Below are positions 8,340 through 16,371 of a DNA stretch of 64,000 bases, piece by piece (position 1 is the first letter of the stretch; each line of letters starts with the position of its first letter). The stretch covers positions 1 to 64,000 of the forward strand of contig NZ_CP137921.1 in NCBI RefSeq assembly GCF_033708015.1, given 5' to 3'. The notes below the pieces were generated by a model, which searched no databases, had not been told where the DNA came from, and was given only the letters and a program-made list of their open reading frames with translations. The translations under genes were made by a program, and so were the position numbers. The stretch is from Proteus vulgaris (GTDB lineage Bacteria; Pseudomonadota; Gammaproteobacteria; Enterobacterales; Enterobacteriaceae).

Positions 8340-9200
8340 ATGACAGAACAAAGTACCAAATCACTACGTCTCGGGGTTGTTGCCGCCATTCTTTTGGGGC
8401 TCGTAGGAACCGGGTTCGGGATCTACCAGTTCGTGAAAGAGAAGGATCTGGCGCAAGAGATCGCCAACGTGAAGTCTACGGTCAACCAGGTGAAGGATGC
8501 CGAAGGCGTCACCTTCAAAAGCAAGGCAGAGTTTGAAGCTGCTGTGGCCGAAAGCATCAACAAGTTTGTCGCGCAGAAACAACAAGCCGACATCGATCAG
8601 AAGTATGCCCAGTTCGAGGCAGCACCTGAGAAGGTCGAAGAAGGCAAACACATCTACGGGGACCTTGGTGCTCGGTTCACGCTGGTGGAGTTCTCCGATA
8701 TGGAGTGCCCATTCTGCAAGCGATTCCACGACACACCCAAACAAATTGTGGATGCCAGCAAAGGCAATGTGAATTGGCAGTGGAAGCACATGCCTCTCGA
8801 TTTCCATAACCCGGCAGCTCACAAGGAAGCTCTGGCCGCTGAATGTATTGCTGAGCAGAAGGGCAACCGTGGCTTCTGGGTCTTCGTTAACGACATTTTC
8901 CACCATACCCAGGGGAATGGTGGCGGTGTTGCTGACCTGGCCTCTGTTGTCACTGGTGTTGGTGCTGATCTGGATGCGTTCCGGGAGTGCCTCGGCTCAG
9001 GAAAGTACGAAGACAAGGTTGAAGCTGACATCCAGAAAGCCAAGAGCTATGGCGTCAACGGGACACCAGCCACTTTTGTAGTGGACAACCATACCGGCAA
9101 GAGCCAGCTTCTCGGCGGCGCTCAACCGGCGCAAGCCATCATGGCCGTGATGCGAAAAATGATGATTGAGTCGCAACAAGACGACTCCGCGAACCAATAA
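8340..9200 (+). CDS. DsbA-family thiol:disulfide oxidoreductase
   Basis: A 286-residue periplasmic thioredoxin-fold protein. The N-terminal membrane anchor spans about residues 11-31 and a charged helical linker runs to about 100. The DSBA-like domain has the active site CPFC (123-126) and the cis-Pro loop GTPATF (about 241-246). The helical extension before the thioredoxin fold resembles the ScsC/BdbD/DsbG group. It probably oxidises or isomerises disulfides in plasmid envelope proteins such as mating-apparatus parts. ATG follows AGGAGCAG; the gene follows the S49 peptidase by 15 bases. Confidence 0.88.
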   Translation: MTEQSTKSLRLGVVAAILLGLVGTGFGIYQFVKEKDLAQEIANVKSTVNQVKDAEGVTFKSKAEFEAAVAESINKFVAQKQQADIDQKYAQFEAAPEKVEEGKHIYGDLGARFTLVEFSDMECPFCKRFHDTPKQIVDASKGNVNWQWKHMPLDFHNPAAHKEALAAECIAEQKGNRGFWVFVNDIFHHTQGNGGGVADLASVVTGVGADLDAFRECLGSGKYEDKVEADIQKAKSYGVNGTPATFVVDNHTGKSQLLGGAQPAQAIMAVMRKMMIESQQDDSANQ

Positions 9201-9202
9201 AA

Positions 9203-9220
9203 ACTTTCACATGTGAAAGT
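9203..9220. promoter_or_regulatory. Dispersed palindrome, copy 3
   Basis: AACTTTCACATGTGAAAG followed by T, in the 33-base gap between the DsbA-like gene and the lipoprotein gene. Confidence 0.65.
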
Positions 9221-9233
9221 GGAGTGAGAACTG

Positions 9234-9662
9234 ATGATCAAGATTACAACTAAATTGGGATGCCTTCTGGCGGGGCTGCTTGTCCTGTCGGCTTGCTCAA
9301 GCGTCCCTCAGCCAAACAACGAATACGCGAAGGCCTTGGATGATACCAAACAGGTATGCGCTGCCTGTGCCCTGGTTGGTAATGACCTGCTGGTTGCCCT
9401 CAACAAGTCATGCGACACCCCAATGACCCCCGAGACTCTTACAAGCGTCATGAACAGTAACCCGATGTTTGCCGCCATGATGGCAATTAACTCCATAGGT
9501 GGAACCGACTTCTATCAGGTTTACCGTGATGCGGCCATAGACACCCTGCGGTGCAATGAAATGGACAGTTGGCCTGATCGGACCAAGGTGCGTTTCCAGC
9601 AGCCCGACATGCAAAAGGCGCTGGCCTTGAGGGTTTCTGCCAGACAGCAGAAGGCAAATTAA
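9234..9662 (+). CDS. Hypothetical lipoprotein
   Basis: A 142-residue protein with a type II signal peptide: a Lys-containing N-terminus, a hydrophobic core and the lipobox LSAC (Cys about residue 21), so it is predicted to be lipidated and envelope-bound. The mature part has four more Cys, consistent with disulfides and with the adjacent DsbA-like gene. The family is not recognised. It is bracketed by two copies of the dispersed palindrome (9203 and 9662). Confidence 0.7.
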   Translation: MIKITTKLGCLLAGLLVLSACSSVPQPNNEYAKALDDTKQVCAACALVGNDLLVALNKSCDTPMTPETLTSVMNSNPMFAAMMAINSIGGTDFYQVYRDAAIDTLRCNEMDSWPDRTKVRFQQPDMQKALALRVSARQQKAN

Positions 9663-9679
9663 CTTTCACATGTGAAAGT
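9662..9679. promoter_or_regulatory. Dispersed palindrome, copy 4
   Basis: ACTTTCACATGTGAAAGT starting at the lipoprotein stop codon. Confidence 0.65.
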
Positions 9680-9718
9680 CAGGCTCTCCGGGGCCTGATT
9701 TCACTATGAGGTGAATCT

Positions 9719-10078
9719 ATGGAGTTACAAGAAGCAAAAGAGGCTCTCGATAGCCTTCATCCACACAAGGCCTCAGCGCCTTTGAGGCTTGTCATCCACC
9801 AGCCAGGTGGGATTGGTGGAACCCCTACAGTGGGGGTGAAAGCTATTCACGCAGGCTTTGACTGGGACAGCAACACCATCCTGATCTATCCGGAAGAGCA
9901 GCTCACCCGGTTGACGCCGGATGAGGTCGCCGCCATCACGAAGTCAGTATCGAAAGGACAGTCCTGGCATTCATATCAGCAGTTCAAGAAGTATCGGGAG
10001 CAGTTGGCCGAAGCCACGGAAGAAATTAATAGGCTCAGGGCTGAGCTGGGCAGGTATCAGAATAACGGGAGGGGGTAA
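9719..10078 (+). CDS. Hypothetical protein with C-terminal coiled coil
   Basis: A 119-residue soluble protein. The last 35 residues ([20 protein letters not shown]) form a probable coiled coil. The N-terminal part is globular and Gly-rich, with a [12 protein letters not shown] segment. ATG follows TGAGGTGAA. Its stop overlaps the start of the next membrane gene. No recognised family. Confidence 0.6.
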   Translation: MELQEAKEALDSLHPHKASAPLRLVIHQPGGIGGTPTVGVKAIHAGFDWDSNTILIYPEEQLTRLTPDEVAAITKSVSKGQSWHSYQQFKKYREQLAEATEEINRLRAELGRYQNNGRG

Positions 10079-10524
10079 TGCTAAAACGCGGAATTATCAA
10101 TCTCGCTGCTAGTTACATCATTGTTGATGCCCTACTCCGGAATGCAGCAATTTGGATCTTTGGCTTGTCCTTCTCCGTTGGTGGCACTTACGTCACTGGC
10201 GAGGCCAGTACATGGGTCGTTTACCTAGCCACTTCTGGTGCCATGACACTCTGTTCTGTCGTAACAGCCTACCTGCTCGTGACCTATCACCGCTGGGGGC
10301 TGATGACGGCCAGGGTCTGGTTGCTATTGAGTGCCTGCCTAAACGGCTATGCCGTCTATTTGAGTAGCCACAACATCCAGTTGGTGGTGGCACTGCTTTC
10401 CAGCCTGTTTATTGCTTTGTGGATGCTCAAGACCCTTGAGCAACCAGCAGTGAAGGGGACGTACAAGGTAATCGCTGATCTTCACCGTCAGCTATGGGGA
10501 ATGTTGAAGGGGCAAACACAATGA
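10078..10524 (+). CDS. Hypothetical multi-pass membrane protein
   Basis: A 148-residue protein with about four hydrophobic segments over residues 10-125 and a short cytoplasm-like tail. The ATG overlaps the upstream stop (GTAATG) and GGGAGGGGG serves as ribosome site. Its stop overlaps the next start (ATGA). It is part of the coupled envelope operon. Function unknown. Confidence 0.6.
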   Translation: MLKRGIINLAASYIIVDALLRNAAIWIFGLSFSVGGTYVTGEASTWVVYLATSGAMTLCSVVTAYLLVTYHRWGLMTARVWLLLSACLNGYAVYLSSHNIQLVVALLSSLFIALWMLKTLEQPAVKGTYKVIADLHRQLWGMLKGQTQ

Positions 10525-11039
10525 CGACGAATACTCAAAACGCGAACGCCAACCAGGTTCGGTCTTTACGCGACATGCTTGTCCCCGCCCTGTTGTTCTA
10601 TGTGGTGATGACGGCCATGTTTGTGGGTCTTGACGCATTCATGGATAAACCCACCAGCATGAACCTGCCATTTATGCCGTTCCTTGTCTCGATGGTGAGT
10701 TTTACCAGTGACGCACGTCGAGCGTGGGACTGGCGAAACGGGACCAAGGTTGTAGCTGTATTGACTGCGGTAGCCATGCTGTTGGCATTCATCTATCAGC
10801 TCGCGGTCGGAGAGATGAATCTCTTAGGGGTTGGTATATACCCGGCCACAGCCATCCTTCTGTTGGCAATCTCCTGGGTGATTCGCGCTATCGGAAAGAC
10901 AGCACCTTTCCAGTTCCTGGGGAGACACCTGGCGCGGTTTGGTGCATCGAAGTGGGTCCAGCGTACCGCCGCAGTCATTGTGCTCGCGGGAGGCCTTGCC
11001 ATCACTATCTATGCCTACTGGCTTAACCACGGGAGCTGA
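10521..11039 (+). CDS. Hypothetical multi-pass membrane protein
   Basis: A 172-residue protein with four to five hydrophobic segments, starting near residue 18 and ending near the C-terminus ([19 protein letters not shown]). The start overlaps the upstream stop and AAGGGGCAAAC precedes it. The fold is not recognised. It has size and topology similar to the preceding gene without obvious sequence identity. Confidence 0.6.
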   Translation: MTTNTQNANANQVRSLRDMLVPALLFYVVMTAMFVGLDAFMDKPTSMNLPFMPFLVSMVSFTSDARRAWDWRNGTKVVAVLTAVAMLLAFIYQLAVGEMNLLGVGIYPATAILLLAISWVIRAIGKTAPFQFLGRHLARFGASKWVQRTAAVIVLAGGLAITIYAYWLNHGS

Positions 11040-11269
11040 TGATGATCATTGCAACGAAGAACGGCTTTCTGGTGGCCGCAGAACTAATCAGGGAAGAGGC
11101 CGGGTACTGGCTACTACAGCCTCGTGACCAAAAGACGCCGGTCAGGGTGAATAAGCAGGATAACAATAAACGCGCTTTCACGCATATGGGAGACGCCCTT
11201 CGCTGGGCCGGTGATCCTGAGCTTGCAAAGCAATTCGATGCCGAGGGGGAAGAACATGCAAATTCGTGA
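11039..11269 (+). CDS. Small hypothetical protein
   Basis: A 76-residue soluble protein, charged and without recognised motifs. The start (tandem ATGATG at 11039/11042) overlaps the upstream stop. Its 3' end overlaps the next gene by 14 bases in another frame, typical of this operon. Confidence 0.5.
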   Translation: MMIIATKNGFLVAAELIREEAGYWLLQPRDQKTPVRVNKQDNNKRAFTHMGDALRWAGDPELAKQFDAEGEEHANS

Positions 11270-12113
11270 CTACATGACAAAGTTGTTTGACGCATTTGGT
11301 GATGTGGAGGAAGTCACCCGAGAAATGCTTCTGGAGCAGGCGGAGCTCATTCATACGATCAGCGATAAGTGTCAGAGCACAGGCCTGTTTCTGGATAGTC
11401 AGGTTCGTTTCAACCAGTTCGTTCAAGAGATTGAGGCTGACGACAAGGTAGAGGATCGGTTGCTTCATGCTTGGTGCTGGGTAATGGACCGAATAGTGAA
11501 GGCTCCAACATCCTTTCACATGGATGGGGCTGTGATTTTGACAATGCCTCTGGTCGCCAGATACCTGCCACCGGTTGAACAGGAGCCGGAAACCATCGTG
11601 GTGAATCTCGATGAGGACTACAAGGCTCCTGTAGGCAACCAAACGCTCTGCGAGCTCGTTATGGAACGGAGGCATTGGCCGCAAGGTGCAACCTGTGCGA
11701 CCCAAGAAGCGGACGGGGGAGTCCTCTACTGGGACGCCCCGGTTGATGTGGTAGAGGAAGGCAGAAAGGTCGCCGGTAAGCACGGCATGATGGCCGAGAT
11801 CGGATTGAAACATCAGGTTGATGCCTGGTATGCAGATATGGACGAAACACGGCTCGCAACCGATTGGAACACCGCCGTCATTACGCCTCACTGCTTGCTG
11901 CTTTCCTATCTGGATGTGCTTCAAAAGAACAAAGTTCCCTTTGATGAAGGTGTGCAGCTCGCTGCCGAATGGGTGAAGCAACTTGGCGGGGAATTTCGTG
12001 AAGACACTGAGGAAGCGCCGGAAGCTGAGGCTTCAGTGCTTTCCCTGGGGAGAGCCACGGCTCATTGCTTTAAACCCTATCCGGACACAAAAAATTTCTA
12101 TTACGAGGCCTAA
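11256..12113 (+). CDS. Hypothetical protein
   Basis: A 285-residue acidic soluble protein with ATG at 11256 preceded by GAGGGGGAAGA. The N-terminal 75 residues look helical and the middle contains PATIVVNLDEDY-like beta segments. No family recognised and no signal peptide. It is the last long gene of the overlapping operon that begins at 5729. Confidence 0.55.
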   Translation: MQIRDYMTKLFDAFGDVEEVTREMLLEQAELIHTISDKCQSTGLFLDSQVRFNQFVQEIEADDKVEDRLLHAWCWVMDRIVKAPTSFHMDGAVILTMPLVARYLPPVEQEPETIVVNLDEDYKAPVGNQTLCELVMERRHWPQGATCATQEADGGVLYWDAPVDVVEEGRKVAGKHGMMAEIGLKHQVDAWYADMDETRLATDWNTAVITPHCLLLSYLDVLQKNKVPFDEGVQLAAEWVKQLGGEFREDTEEAPEAEASVLSLGRATAHCFKPYPDTKNFYYEA

Positions 12114-12138
12114 GCCTCACCCAAACAGGAGGATCAAC

Positions 12139-12327
12139 ATGCGATACCAGGTATTTAAAACGAAGGAAGGGGGCCAGCCGGTGTTTACGGCACCGTGGTA
12201 CTGGTTGGCCTCTGCCATTGCTCACTGGTCATCTCTTAACTGGGATGCCTGTCGAATCGTAGACAGCAAGGTGGATGAAACAAGGCTCTGTTGGGCCAAG
12301 GCTCTACCGGCTGGGAAAAAAAAGTAA
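12139..12327 (+). CDS. Small hypothetical protein
   Basis: A 62-residue protein with a strong ribosome site (CAGGAGGATCAAC) before ATG at 12139. It is Trp-rich (five Trp) with a basic end. No family recognised. It lies between the envelope operon and the thermonuclease gene. Confidence 0.55.
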   Translation: MRYQVFKTKEGGQPVFTAPWYWLASAIAHWSSLNWDACRIVDSKVDETRLCWAKALPAGKKK

Positions 12328-12343
12328 TTTGGATGGAGTGATT

Positions 12344-12871
12344 ATGAGGTTAGGTTTTGTGAAAAATACGGGGGTTTCAGCGTTCCTGGTAGCCATGCTG
12401 GTGGTGGCCCCTCAGGTATGGGCAGAAACCTTTACTGCGAAGGTTGTGGGGGTGTCTGACGGTGATACGGTCAAGGTCCTGACTGAACAAAGCTGTGACT
12501 CCGGGAAAGATTGCCGGAGCGGCAAAATCCAGTACCGGGTAAGGCTGGCGGAAATCGACACCCCAGAGAAGAAACAACCCTACGGCTCAAAGGCGAAACA
12601 GGCGTTGTCCGATCTGGTGTTTGGTCGAATGATTAAAGTCGAGCAAATCGACAAAGACCGTTATGGCCGTCTGGTCGCCAACCTTTATGTCGATGGCAAA
12701 TGGGTCAATGCCGAAATGGTCCGTTCTGGGAGTGCGTGGGTGTACCGGCAGTACGCCAAAACACCGGAGCTGTTCAAGCTGGAGGCCGAAGCCAAAGCCG
12801 ATAAGCGAGGTCTCTGGGCATTACCGGAATCGGAGAGAACTCCCCCTTGGGAGTGGCGAAGAAAGCACTAA
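12344..12871 (+). CDS. Secreted thermonuclease-family nuclease
   Basis: A 175-residue staphylococcal-nuclease-fold protein. A signal peptide (residues 1-27, cleavage after QVWA) directs it to the periplasm. The SNase core has VSDGDTVKV, then RLAEIDTPE with the catalytic Arg/Asp/Glu region, then DRYGRLVANLYVDG with the second Arg. The C-terminal GLWA-WEWR segment is typical of plasmid-borne homologues. It degrades DNA/RNA with Ca2+ in characterised members. A role in clearing incoming or mating-site DNA is inference. ATG is preceded by GGATGGAGTG. Confidence 0.85.
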   Translation: MRLGFVKNTGVSAFLVAMLVVAPQVWAETFTAKVVGVSDGDTVKVLTEQSCDSGKDCRSGKIQYRVRLAEIDTPEKKQPYGSKAKQALSDLVFGRMIKVEQIDKDRYGRLVANLYVDGKWVNAEMVRSGSAWVYRQYAKTPELFKLEAEAKADKRGLWALPESERTPPWEWRRKH

Positions 12872-12928
12872 CCACACCCCAGAGTATGCAGGTGTAAACA
12901 GTAACCAAGAAAACAAACAGGAATAACG

Positions 12929-13201
12929 ATGAACAAAAGTGAACTGATTATGAAAGTGGCCGAAGACGCTGACATTAGCAAAGCAAAGGCCGAAGCTGCG
13001 GTAAATGCGCTGATCAACTCAGTGACAGAGGAGCTTAAAGCGGGTGGGACAGTAGCGCTCACTGGGTTTGGTACTTTCCACGTTAAGGAACGCGCAGCGC
13101 GAACCGGGCGGAATCCCCAGACTGGAGAGAACATCCAGATCGCGGCGGCCAACATTCCTGGGTTCAAAGCTGGTAAGGGGTTGAAAGACTCCGTGAACTA
13201 G
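12929..13201 (+). CDS. HU-family nucleoid protein
   Basis: A 90-residue DNA-bending protein of the HU/IHF family. The signature [20 protein letters not shown] (beta-arm region) is at about residues 47-66, including the conserved arm-tip RNP. It is full length for HU. Plasmid HU homologues help shape the origin and dampen the cost of a large plasmid. ATG follows ACAGGAATAACG. A strong intrinsic terminator follows 33 bases after the stop. Confidence 0.93.
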   Translation: MNKSELIMKVAEDADISKAKAEAAVNALINSVTEELKAGGTVALTGFGTFHVKERAARTGRNPQTGENIQIAAANIPGFKAGKGLKDSVN

Positions 13202-13234
13202 ATCTTAATCATGTGACACATGAATAAGGTTTAC

Positions 13235-13260
13235 ATAAGGCTCCTTCGTGGGAGCCTTAT
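13235..13260 (+). terminator. Intrinsic terminator of the HU gene
   Basis: The 10-bp stem ATAAGGCTCC / GGAGCCTTAT has the loop TTCGTG. It is flanked on each side by an ACATGAATAAGG repeat (13219 and 13270). Confidence 0.75.
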
Positions 13261-13288
13261 TCATATCAGACATGAATAAGGGGAAGGG

Positions 13289-13582
13289 ATGAGATTGTCG
13301 TCAACTCAAAAAGACGTTTTGTTCATTCTATACGCAATTGAGGCCGGTGGAAAAGCCGAGCCTGTACCAGGTGTAAAAATACTGGAGATGATCAATTCAG
13401 CTCGCCAGAGCGGTATTCATGGAACGAACTTCCGAACGTCATGCCACACGCTGGTGGAGAACGGCCTGTTGAACAAGTACCGGAATGCTTCTCTAAAGCT
13501 GGCCTTTAGGCTGACCGACGATGGCAGGGAACGTGCAGGAGAGATATACCGAAAACGGCTGGAAGAAGAGCAAGAGAAGTAA
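13289..13582 (+). CDS. Small winged-helix-like protein
   Basis: A 97-residue protein with a helix-rich N-terminus and a LVENGLLNKYRNASLKLAFRLT segment typical of a winged-helix wing, with a basic/acidic helical tail. It is probably a small transcription factor. ATG follows GGGGAAGGG. A terminator hairpin follows directly. Assignment rests on pattern only. Confidence 0.5.
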   Translation: MRLSSTQKDVLFILYAIEAGGKAEPVPGVKILEMINSARQSGIHGTNFRTSCHTLVENGLLNKYRNASLKLAFRLTDDGRERAGEIYRKRLEEEQEK

Positions 13583-13603
13583 TACGCCCCATAACGGGGC
13601 GTA
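13583..13603. terminator. Hairpin between convergent genes
   Basis: TACGCCCC-ATAA-GGGGCGTA-like 8-bp stem between the stops of the winged-helix gene and the antitoxin gene on the opposite strand. There is no long T run. Confidence 0.6.
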
Positions 13604-13608
13604 TCGAG

Positions 13609-13911
13609 TTAAACGGCAAAGCCGTAGTGGGTGCCGTCCGGAAGTTCAACATCGAGGCGTAGCTTGCCACCGGAGGCCTCAACGTACCGCTTAATGGACG
13701 ACAGCTTGAGATCTCGTCCAGGTTTTTCCATCTCGGAGACTGTCGGCTGTCTCACACCCAGAGATGCAGCAATTTCCCCCTGGGTAAGGTTCATGCGATC
13801 ACGAAGCTCTGCCAAGTGGATGTTCAGTAACATCTCAGTGGCCGCTTTCTGTGCTTTGGCAACAACCTCAGGCTTTTCTGTTGCCAGCATTTGGTCAAGA
13901 GTTCTTGCCAT
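13609..13911 (-). CDS. HigA-type XRE antitoxin
   Basis: A 100-residue protein with a helix-turn-helix XRE domain (NLTQGEIAASLGVRQPTVSE, about residues 41-60) and a C-terminal segment typical of HigA antitoxins. It should bind the toxin encoded just upstream and repress their shared promoter. It starts four bases after the toxin stop, so the order is toxin first, as in higBA. It probably stabilises the plasmid. Confidence 0.85.
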   Translation of the reverse strand: MARTLDQMLATEKPEVVAKAQKAATEMLLNIHLAELRDRMNLTQGEIAASLGVRQPTVSEMEKPGRDLKLSSIKRYVEASGGKLRLDVELPDGTHYGFAV

Positions 13912-13915
13912 AACG

Positions 13916-14266
13916 TCACTCCTTCTTCAATTTATCCAAGTGCGCCGCAAACTCACGGTCTGCAATTGGGATCATTACTTCATAAAACCTTTTCTCGTCC
14001 CCGGTCTTGTTACCGGCGCAGAGAAGAATCCCCTTACGCTTTGGATCGAACGCAAAGAACGCTCTGATAGGATCTCCTTTGCTTTGGACCCGAAGCTCTT
14101 TCATGTTGCTGTAGGATGAACCGTTAACAGTATCCGCGTATGGCCTCGACAGCATGGGGCCTCTATCTCGCAGCACCATCATCGAAGCCAGCACGTTTGC
14201 TCTATCGGTATCATCCAGAGCATCGAACCACTCATCAAAGGTGTCGGTTGTCTCGATGACCCACAT
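13916..14266 (-). CDS. HigB/RelE-type toxin
   Basis: A 116-residue protein of the RelE/HigB-like phage-derived Gp49 group. Conserved features are WVIETTDTFDEWFDAL at the start, then MKELRVQSKGDPIRAFFAFDP and the terminal basic region. Such toxins cut mRNA on the ribosome. ATG at 14266 follows AAGGAGAAATC. It forms the first gene of the toxin-antitoxin operon with the antitoxin downstream. Confidence 0.82.
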   Translation of the reverse strand: MWVIETTDTFDEWFDALDDTDRANVLASMMVLRDRGPMLSRPYADTVNGSSYSNMKELRVQSKGDPIRAFFAFDPKRKGILLCAGNKTGDEKRFYEVMIPIADREFAAHLDKLKKE

Positions 14267-14281
14267 GATTTCTCCTTACTT

Positions 14282-14317
14282 AATATAGGTGCAATCCTAT
14301 ATAGATTCAAACCTATA
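14282..14317 (-). promoter_or_regulatory. higBA promoter with two operators
   Basis: On the minus strand TTGAAT (-35), a 17-bp spacer and TATATT (-10) precede the toxin gene. TATAGG-N6-CCTATA at 14284-14301 covers the -10, and the related TATAGA-N6-CCTATA at 14300-14317 covers the -35. This fits autorepression by the antitoxin. Confidence 0.65.
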
Positions 14318-14360
14318 ATCAAGAAAAATCGGCGGCGATGGGGGCCGAAATGTCAGTAAG

Positions 14361-14417
14361 TAGTCATGTGACTAAAATAGGGGGTAGAATAAGCCTCGAT
14401 ATAGTCATGTGACTAAA
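14361..14417. promoter_or_regulatory. Paired TAGTCATGTGACTA operators
   Basis: Two identical copies of TAGTCATGTGACTAAAA (14361 and 14402) lie 41 bp apart, about four helical turns, just before the ParB-like gene. The spacing and the symmetric TAGTCA-N2-TGACTA arms suggest autoregulation. Confidence 0.6.
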
Positions 14418-14428
14418 AGGTGTCCTGA

Positions 14429-14977
14429 ATGAACAACCTACCCCTACTGCTCGATGCAAGAGAAGCCATTGACTACTACCACCAGCATCCAGGCATGACT
14501 GATGCAGAAAAGGCCTATGTGGTCGCGTTCCTAAGCGGAGAGGGGCGTTCAAACAGTCAGATCAGAGAGGATCTGGGTATTGAGAAGGTCTATACGGTTA
14601 CACACCTGAAACGCGCCGGTACGCTATCGGAGGAAGAGCTAACACTCTGGCTCAGAAATCCACGCAAGATCACCCTGGGGCATGTGAGGGCCGTGGCTAA
14701 GTTACCTTTCAGCAAGAGAGAAAAGCTCCTGAGGGATCTCCTGCATACCAGGACACCGGTTCATAAATTTGAGGCGATAGCGAAGGGCAAAGAAGTGGAC
14801 AGGGATGCAGACATTAAGCGCCTGGAGACCCTGATGAGCGATGCTACGGGTAGGCCTATCAAAGTTCGCTATAACCCCGCGAAGCGCTCCGGGGAACTGA
14901 CGCTGGGATTCTTCACGCTCGATGACCTGGATGACGTGTGCAAGGCTTTGGGGTTTGATCCAAGCGAGCAGATGTAA
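14429..14977 (+). CDS. ParB-like DNA-binding protein
   Basis: A 182-residue protein that resembles the HTH and C-terminal parts of ParB-type proteins. An HTH lies at about residues 45-70 (NSQIREDLGIEKVYTVTHL), then LTLGHVRAVAKLP as in ParB-type HTH domains. A terminal ETLMSDATGRPIKVRYN plus DDLDDVCKALGF segment resembles the ParB dimerisation end. The N-terminal ParB/Srx CTPase domain is missing, so it cannot slide as a clamp and is more likely a repressor. Paired palindromes lie directly upstream. A parS-like palindrome follows its stop by eight bases. Confidence 0.65.
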   Translation: MNNLPLLLDAREAIDYYHQHPGMTDAEKAYVVAFLSGEGRSNSQIREDLGIEKVYTVTHLKRAGTLSEEELTLWLRNPRKITLGHVRAVAKLPFSKREKLLRDLLHTRTPVHKFEAIAKGKEVDRDADIKRLETLMSDATGRPIKVRYNPAKRSGELTLGFFTLDDLDDVCKALGFDPSEQM

Positions 14978-14985
14978 ACCAGAAA

Positions 14986-15003
14986 ACTTTCACATGTGAA
15001 AGT
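14986..15003. promoter_or_regulatory. Dispersed palindrome, copy 5
   Basis: ACTTTCACATGTGAAAGT, eight bases after the ParB-like gene and 22 bases before a TTTACAG promoter-operator. Confidence 0.65.
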
Positions 15004-15025
15004 CTTGCAAGGTGTCTTTTTATTG

Positions 15026-15054
15026 TTTACAGTATCATAAAATGAATCTGTAAA
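15026..15054 (+). promoter_or_regulatory. Palindromic promoter-operator, TTTACAG..CTGTAAA type
   Basis: TTTACAG-N15-CTGTAAA with an ATCATAAAATGA core. TTTACA as -35 with a 17-bp spacer to TGTAAA gives a plausible promoter for the small-gene operon starting 12 bases later. Confidence 0.6.
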
Positions 15055-15066
15055 GGTGCGCGATGA

Positions 15067-15318
15067 ATGTGCTTCCAACGAAAAGCTGGCCTTGGGCGTT
15101 ATAACTCAACCAGACCTGAGTGGCTGGCGGCGTACCGAAACGCAAGATGTATGAGAAGCTCAGGTAAAGAACCTGATGCTTCTCTTTCCGGGATAGCTTG
15201 GAAGGCGCAACTCATTGTTGCCCATGAAAGAGGCAGAATTGACAGCCTGGCTGTCCCTTTGGATGCCAGATTGATAGCAAAGAACCTCATCGACGAGATC
15301 CTTGCTGAGGAGAACTGA
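15067..15318 (+). CDS. Small hypothetical protein
   Basis: An 83-residue soluble basic protein. ATG at 15067 lies shortly after the promoter-operator with only a weak ribosome site, so the start is uncertain. A short alternative frame from ATG 15063 ends after 13 codons. The stop overlaps the next start (TGATG). No family recognised. Confidence 0.5.
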   Translation: MCFQRKAGLGRYNSTRPEWLAAYRNARCMRSSGKEPDASLSGIAWKAQLIVAHERGRIDSLAVPLDARLIAKNLIDEILAEEN

Positions 15319-15512
15319 TGGACGAAAAAATTACCTACGAAGAAATGCTTGAACAACTCGACCAGAAAGGCATCCGCGTCACCAACGGGGCGAGACGGCT
15401 TTATGTCGCGTTGAACAACGGAGTCAAAGCTGAGGTGCTGGGTAACTGCGGTCCCGCCACAATCAGCTTGGTTGACGGGATGATTGTTGTGGAAGAGCAG
15501 ACTCTCCACTAA
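15318..15512 (+). CDS. Small hypothetical protein
   Basis: A 64-residue acidic protein overlapping the preceding stop, with GAGGAGAAC as ribosome site. It has an N-terminal helix followed by beta-like segments (RRLYVALNNGVKAEVLG). Unknown function; part of the 15.0-16.4 kb operon. Confidence 0.5.
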   Translation: MDEKITYEEMLEQLDQKGIRVTNGARRLYVALNNGVKAEVLGNCGPATISLVDGMIVVEEQTLH

Positions 15513-15522
15513 GGGCAGCAGC

Positions 15523-15894
15523 ATGGGCAAAAAAGTACACATCATTTGTGGAAAGTGCGGCAGTGACGAGATGAACTTTGTCATCAATGAACACTGTCCA
15601 GACGATCCCCAGAATGTTGCCAGTATGTCCTGCTCAAATTGTTGCGAACTGACAGGCATAGCCGAGTGGTCGGAATTTAATGGACGTGAGCTGAAAGGTG
15701 AAGCCGTCGCCCTATCAACACCGGCAAACGTGAATGCTCTTCTAGGATTGCTTCGCCAGGCGATGGACAGCGTTGAGTATCGCCTCTATGGCGGGGACAT
15801 GTCATTGAGCGGTAATGATGCTGCCGAACTCATAGACCTCCAGGAGCGAGCTGAGAAGGTCTTGTCTGTTCTTCGGAGTGATCAGCATGAGTGA
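15523..15894 (+). CDS. Hypothetical zinc-ribbon protein
   Basis: A 123-residue protein with CGKCGS (about residues 9-14) and CSNCC (about 38-42), a typical pair of CxxC knuckles for one zinc. The C-terminal half is helical. The start follows AAGGGCAGCAGC. The gene overlaps the next one by eight bases. A nucleic-acid or protein-binding role is possible; the exact role is unknown. Confidence 0.6.
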   Translation: MGKKVHIICGKCGSDEMNFVINEHCPDDPQNVASMSCSNCCELTGIAEWSEFNGRELKGEAVALSTPANVNALLGLLRQAMDSVEYRLYGGDMSLSGNDAAELIDLQERAEKVLSVLRSDQHE

Positions 15895-16357
15895 TTTATA
15901 CGAACCGCTTGAGTTTGTGTTCTGCGGCTTTAGGAAAGGGGACGCTGGGCTATTTATCTCGGTAGCCACTTTGCGCGATGGTGTTTTAGGCCGTGAGATG
16001 TATTTCTCAAAGGGAAAAAGCAAAAGGCGCTGGGTTGTCGGTGGCATTTACTCAGGGGCCTCGTTTTCGGACAACGGAGCAAAAGGTCTGGATGATGCTC
16101 ATTACGTTAAAGCATGGGAAGTGCAAGGCGACAAGATAGAGTGGCAAGCAAAAAGCGAGCAAGCCGAAGCCTTGGCGCGAAGCGAGAAACTTGAAGCCGA
16201 CGATAGGAAGCGCAATGAACTCGAAGAGCTGATGCTACCCATCAGGAAGCAATATGGGGCATTAACAAAGCGACGTGATAGGGCAGGGGCCGCAGCTCTT
16301 GAAGAAGCTGTCCTGAGAGCGCTGAGAGCGCCCATCAGGAAGGCTGAGGAGAAATAA
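15887..16357 (+). CDS. Hypothetical protein with C-terminal coiled coil
   Basis: A 156-residue protein. The N-terminal half is beta-rich (LEFVFCGFRKGDAGLFISVA). The C-terminal half (about 85-150) is a long charged helix rich in Lys/Glu/Arg. ATG at 15887 overlaps the upstream stop. Unknown function. Confidence 0.5.
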   Translation: MSDLYEPLEFVFCGFRKGDAGLFISVATLRDGVLGREMYFSKGKSKRRWVVGGIYSGASFSDNGAKGLDDAHYVKAWEVQGDKIEWQAKSEQAEALARSEKLEADDRKRNELEELMLPIRKQYGALTKRRDRAGAAALEEAVLRALRAPIRKAEEK

Positions 16358-16371
16358 CCGTGGAGCCAGTC

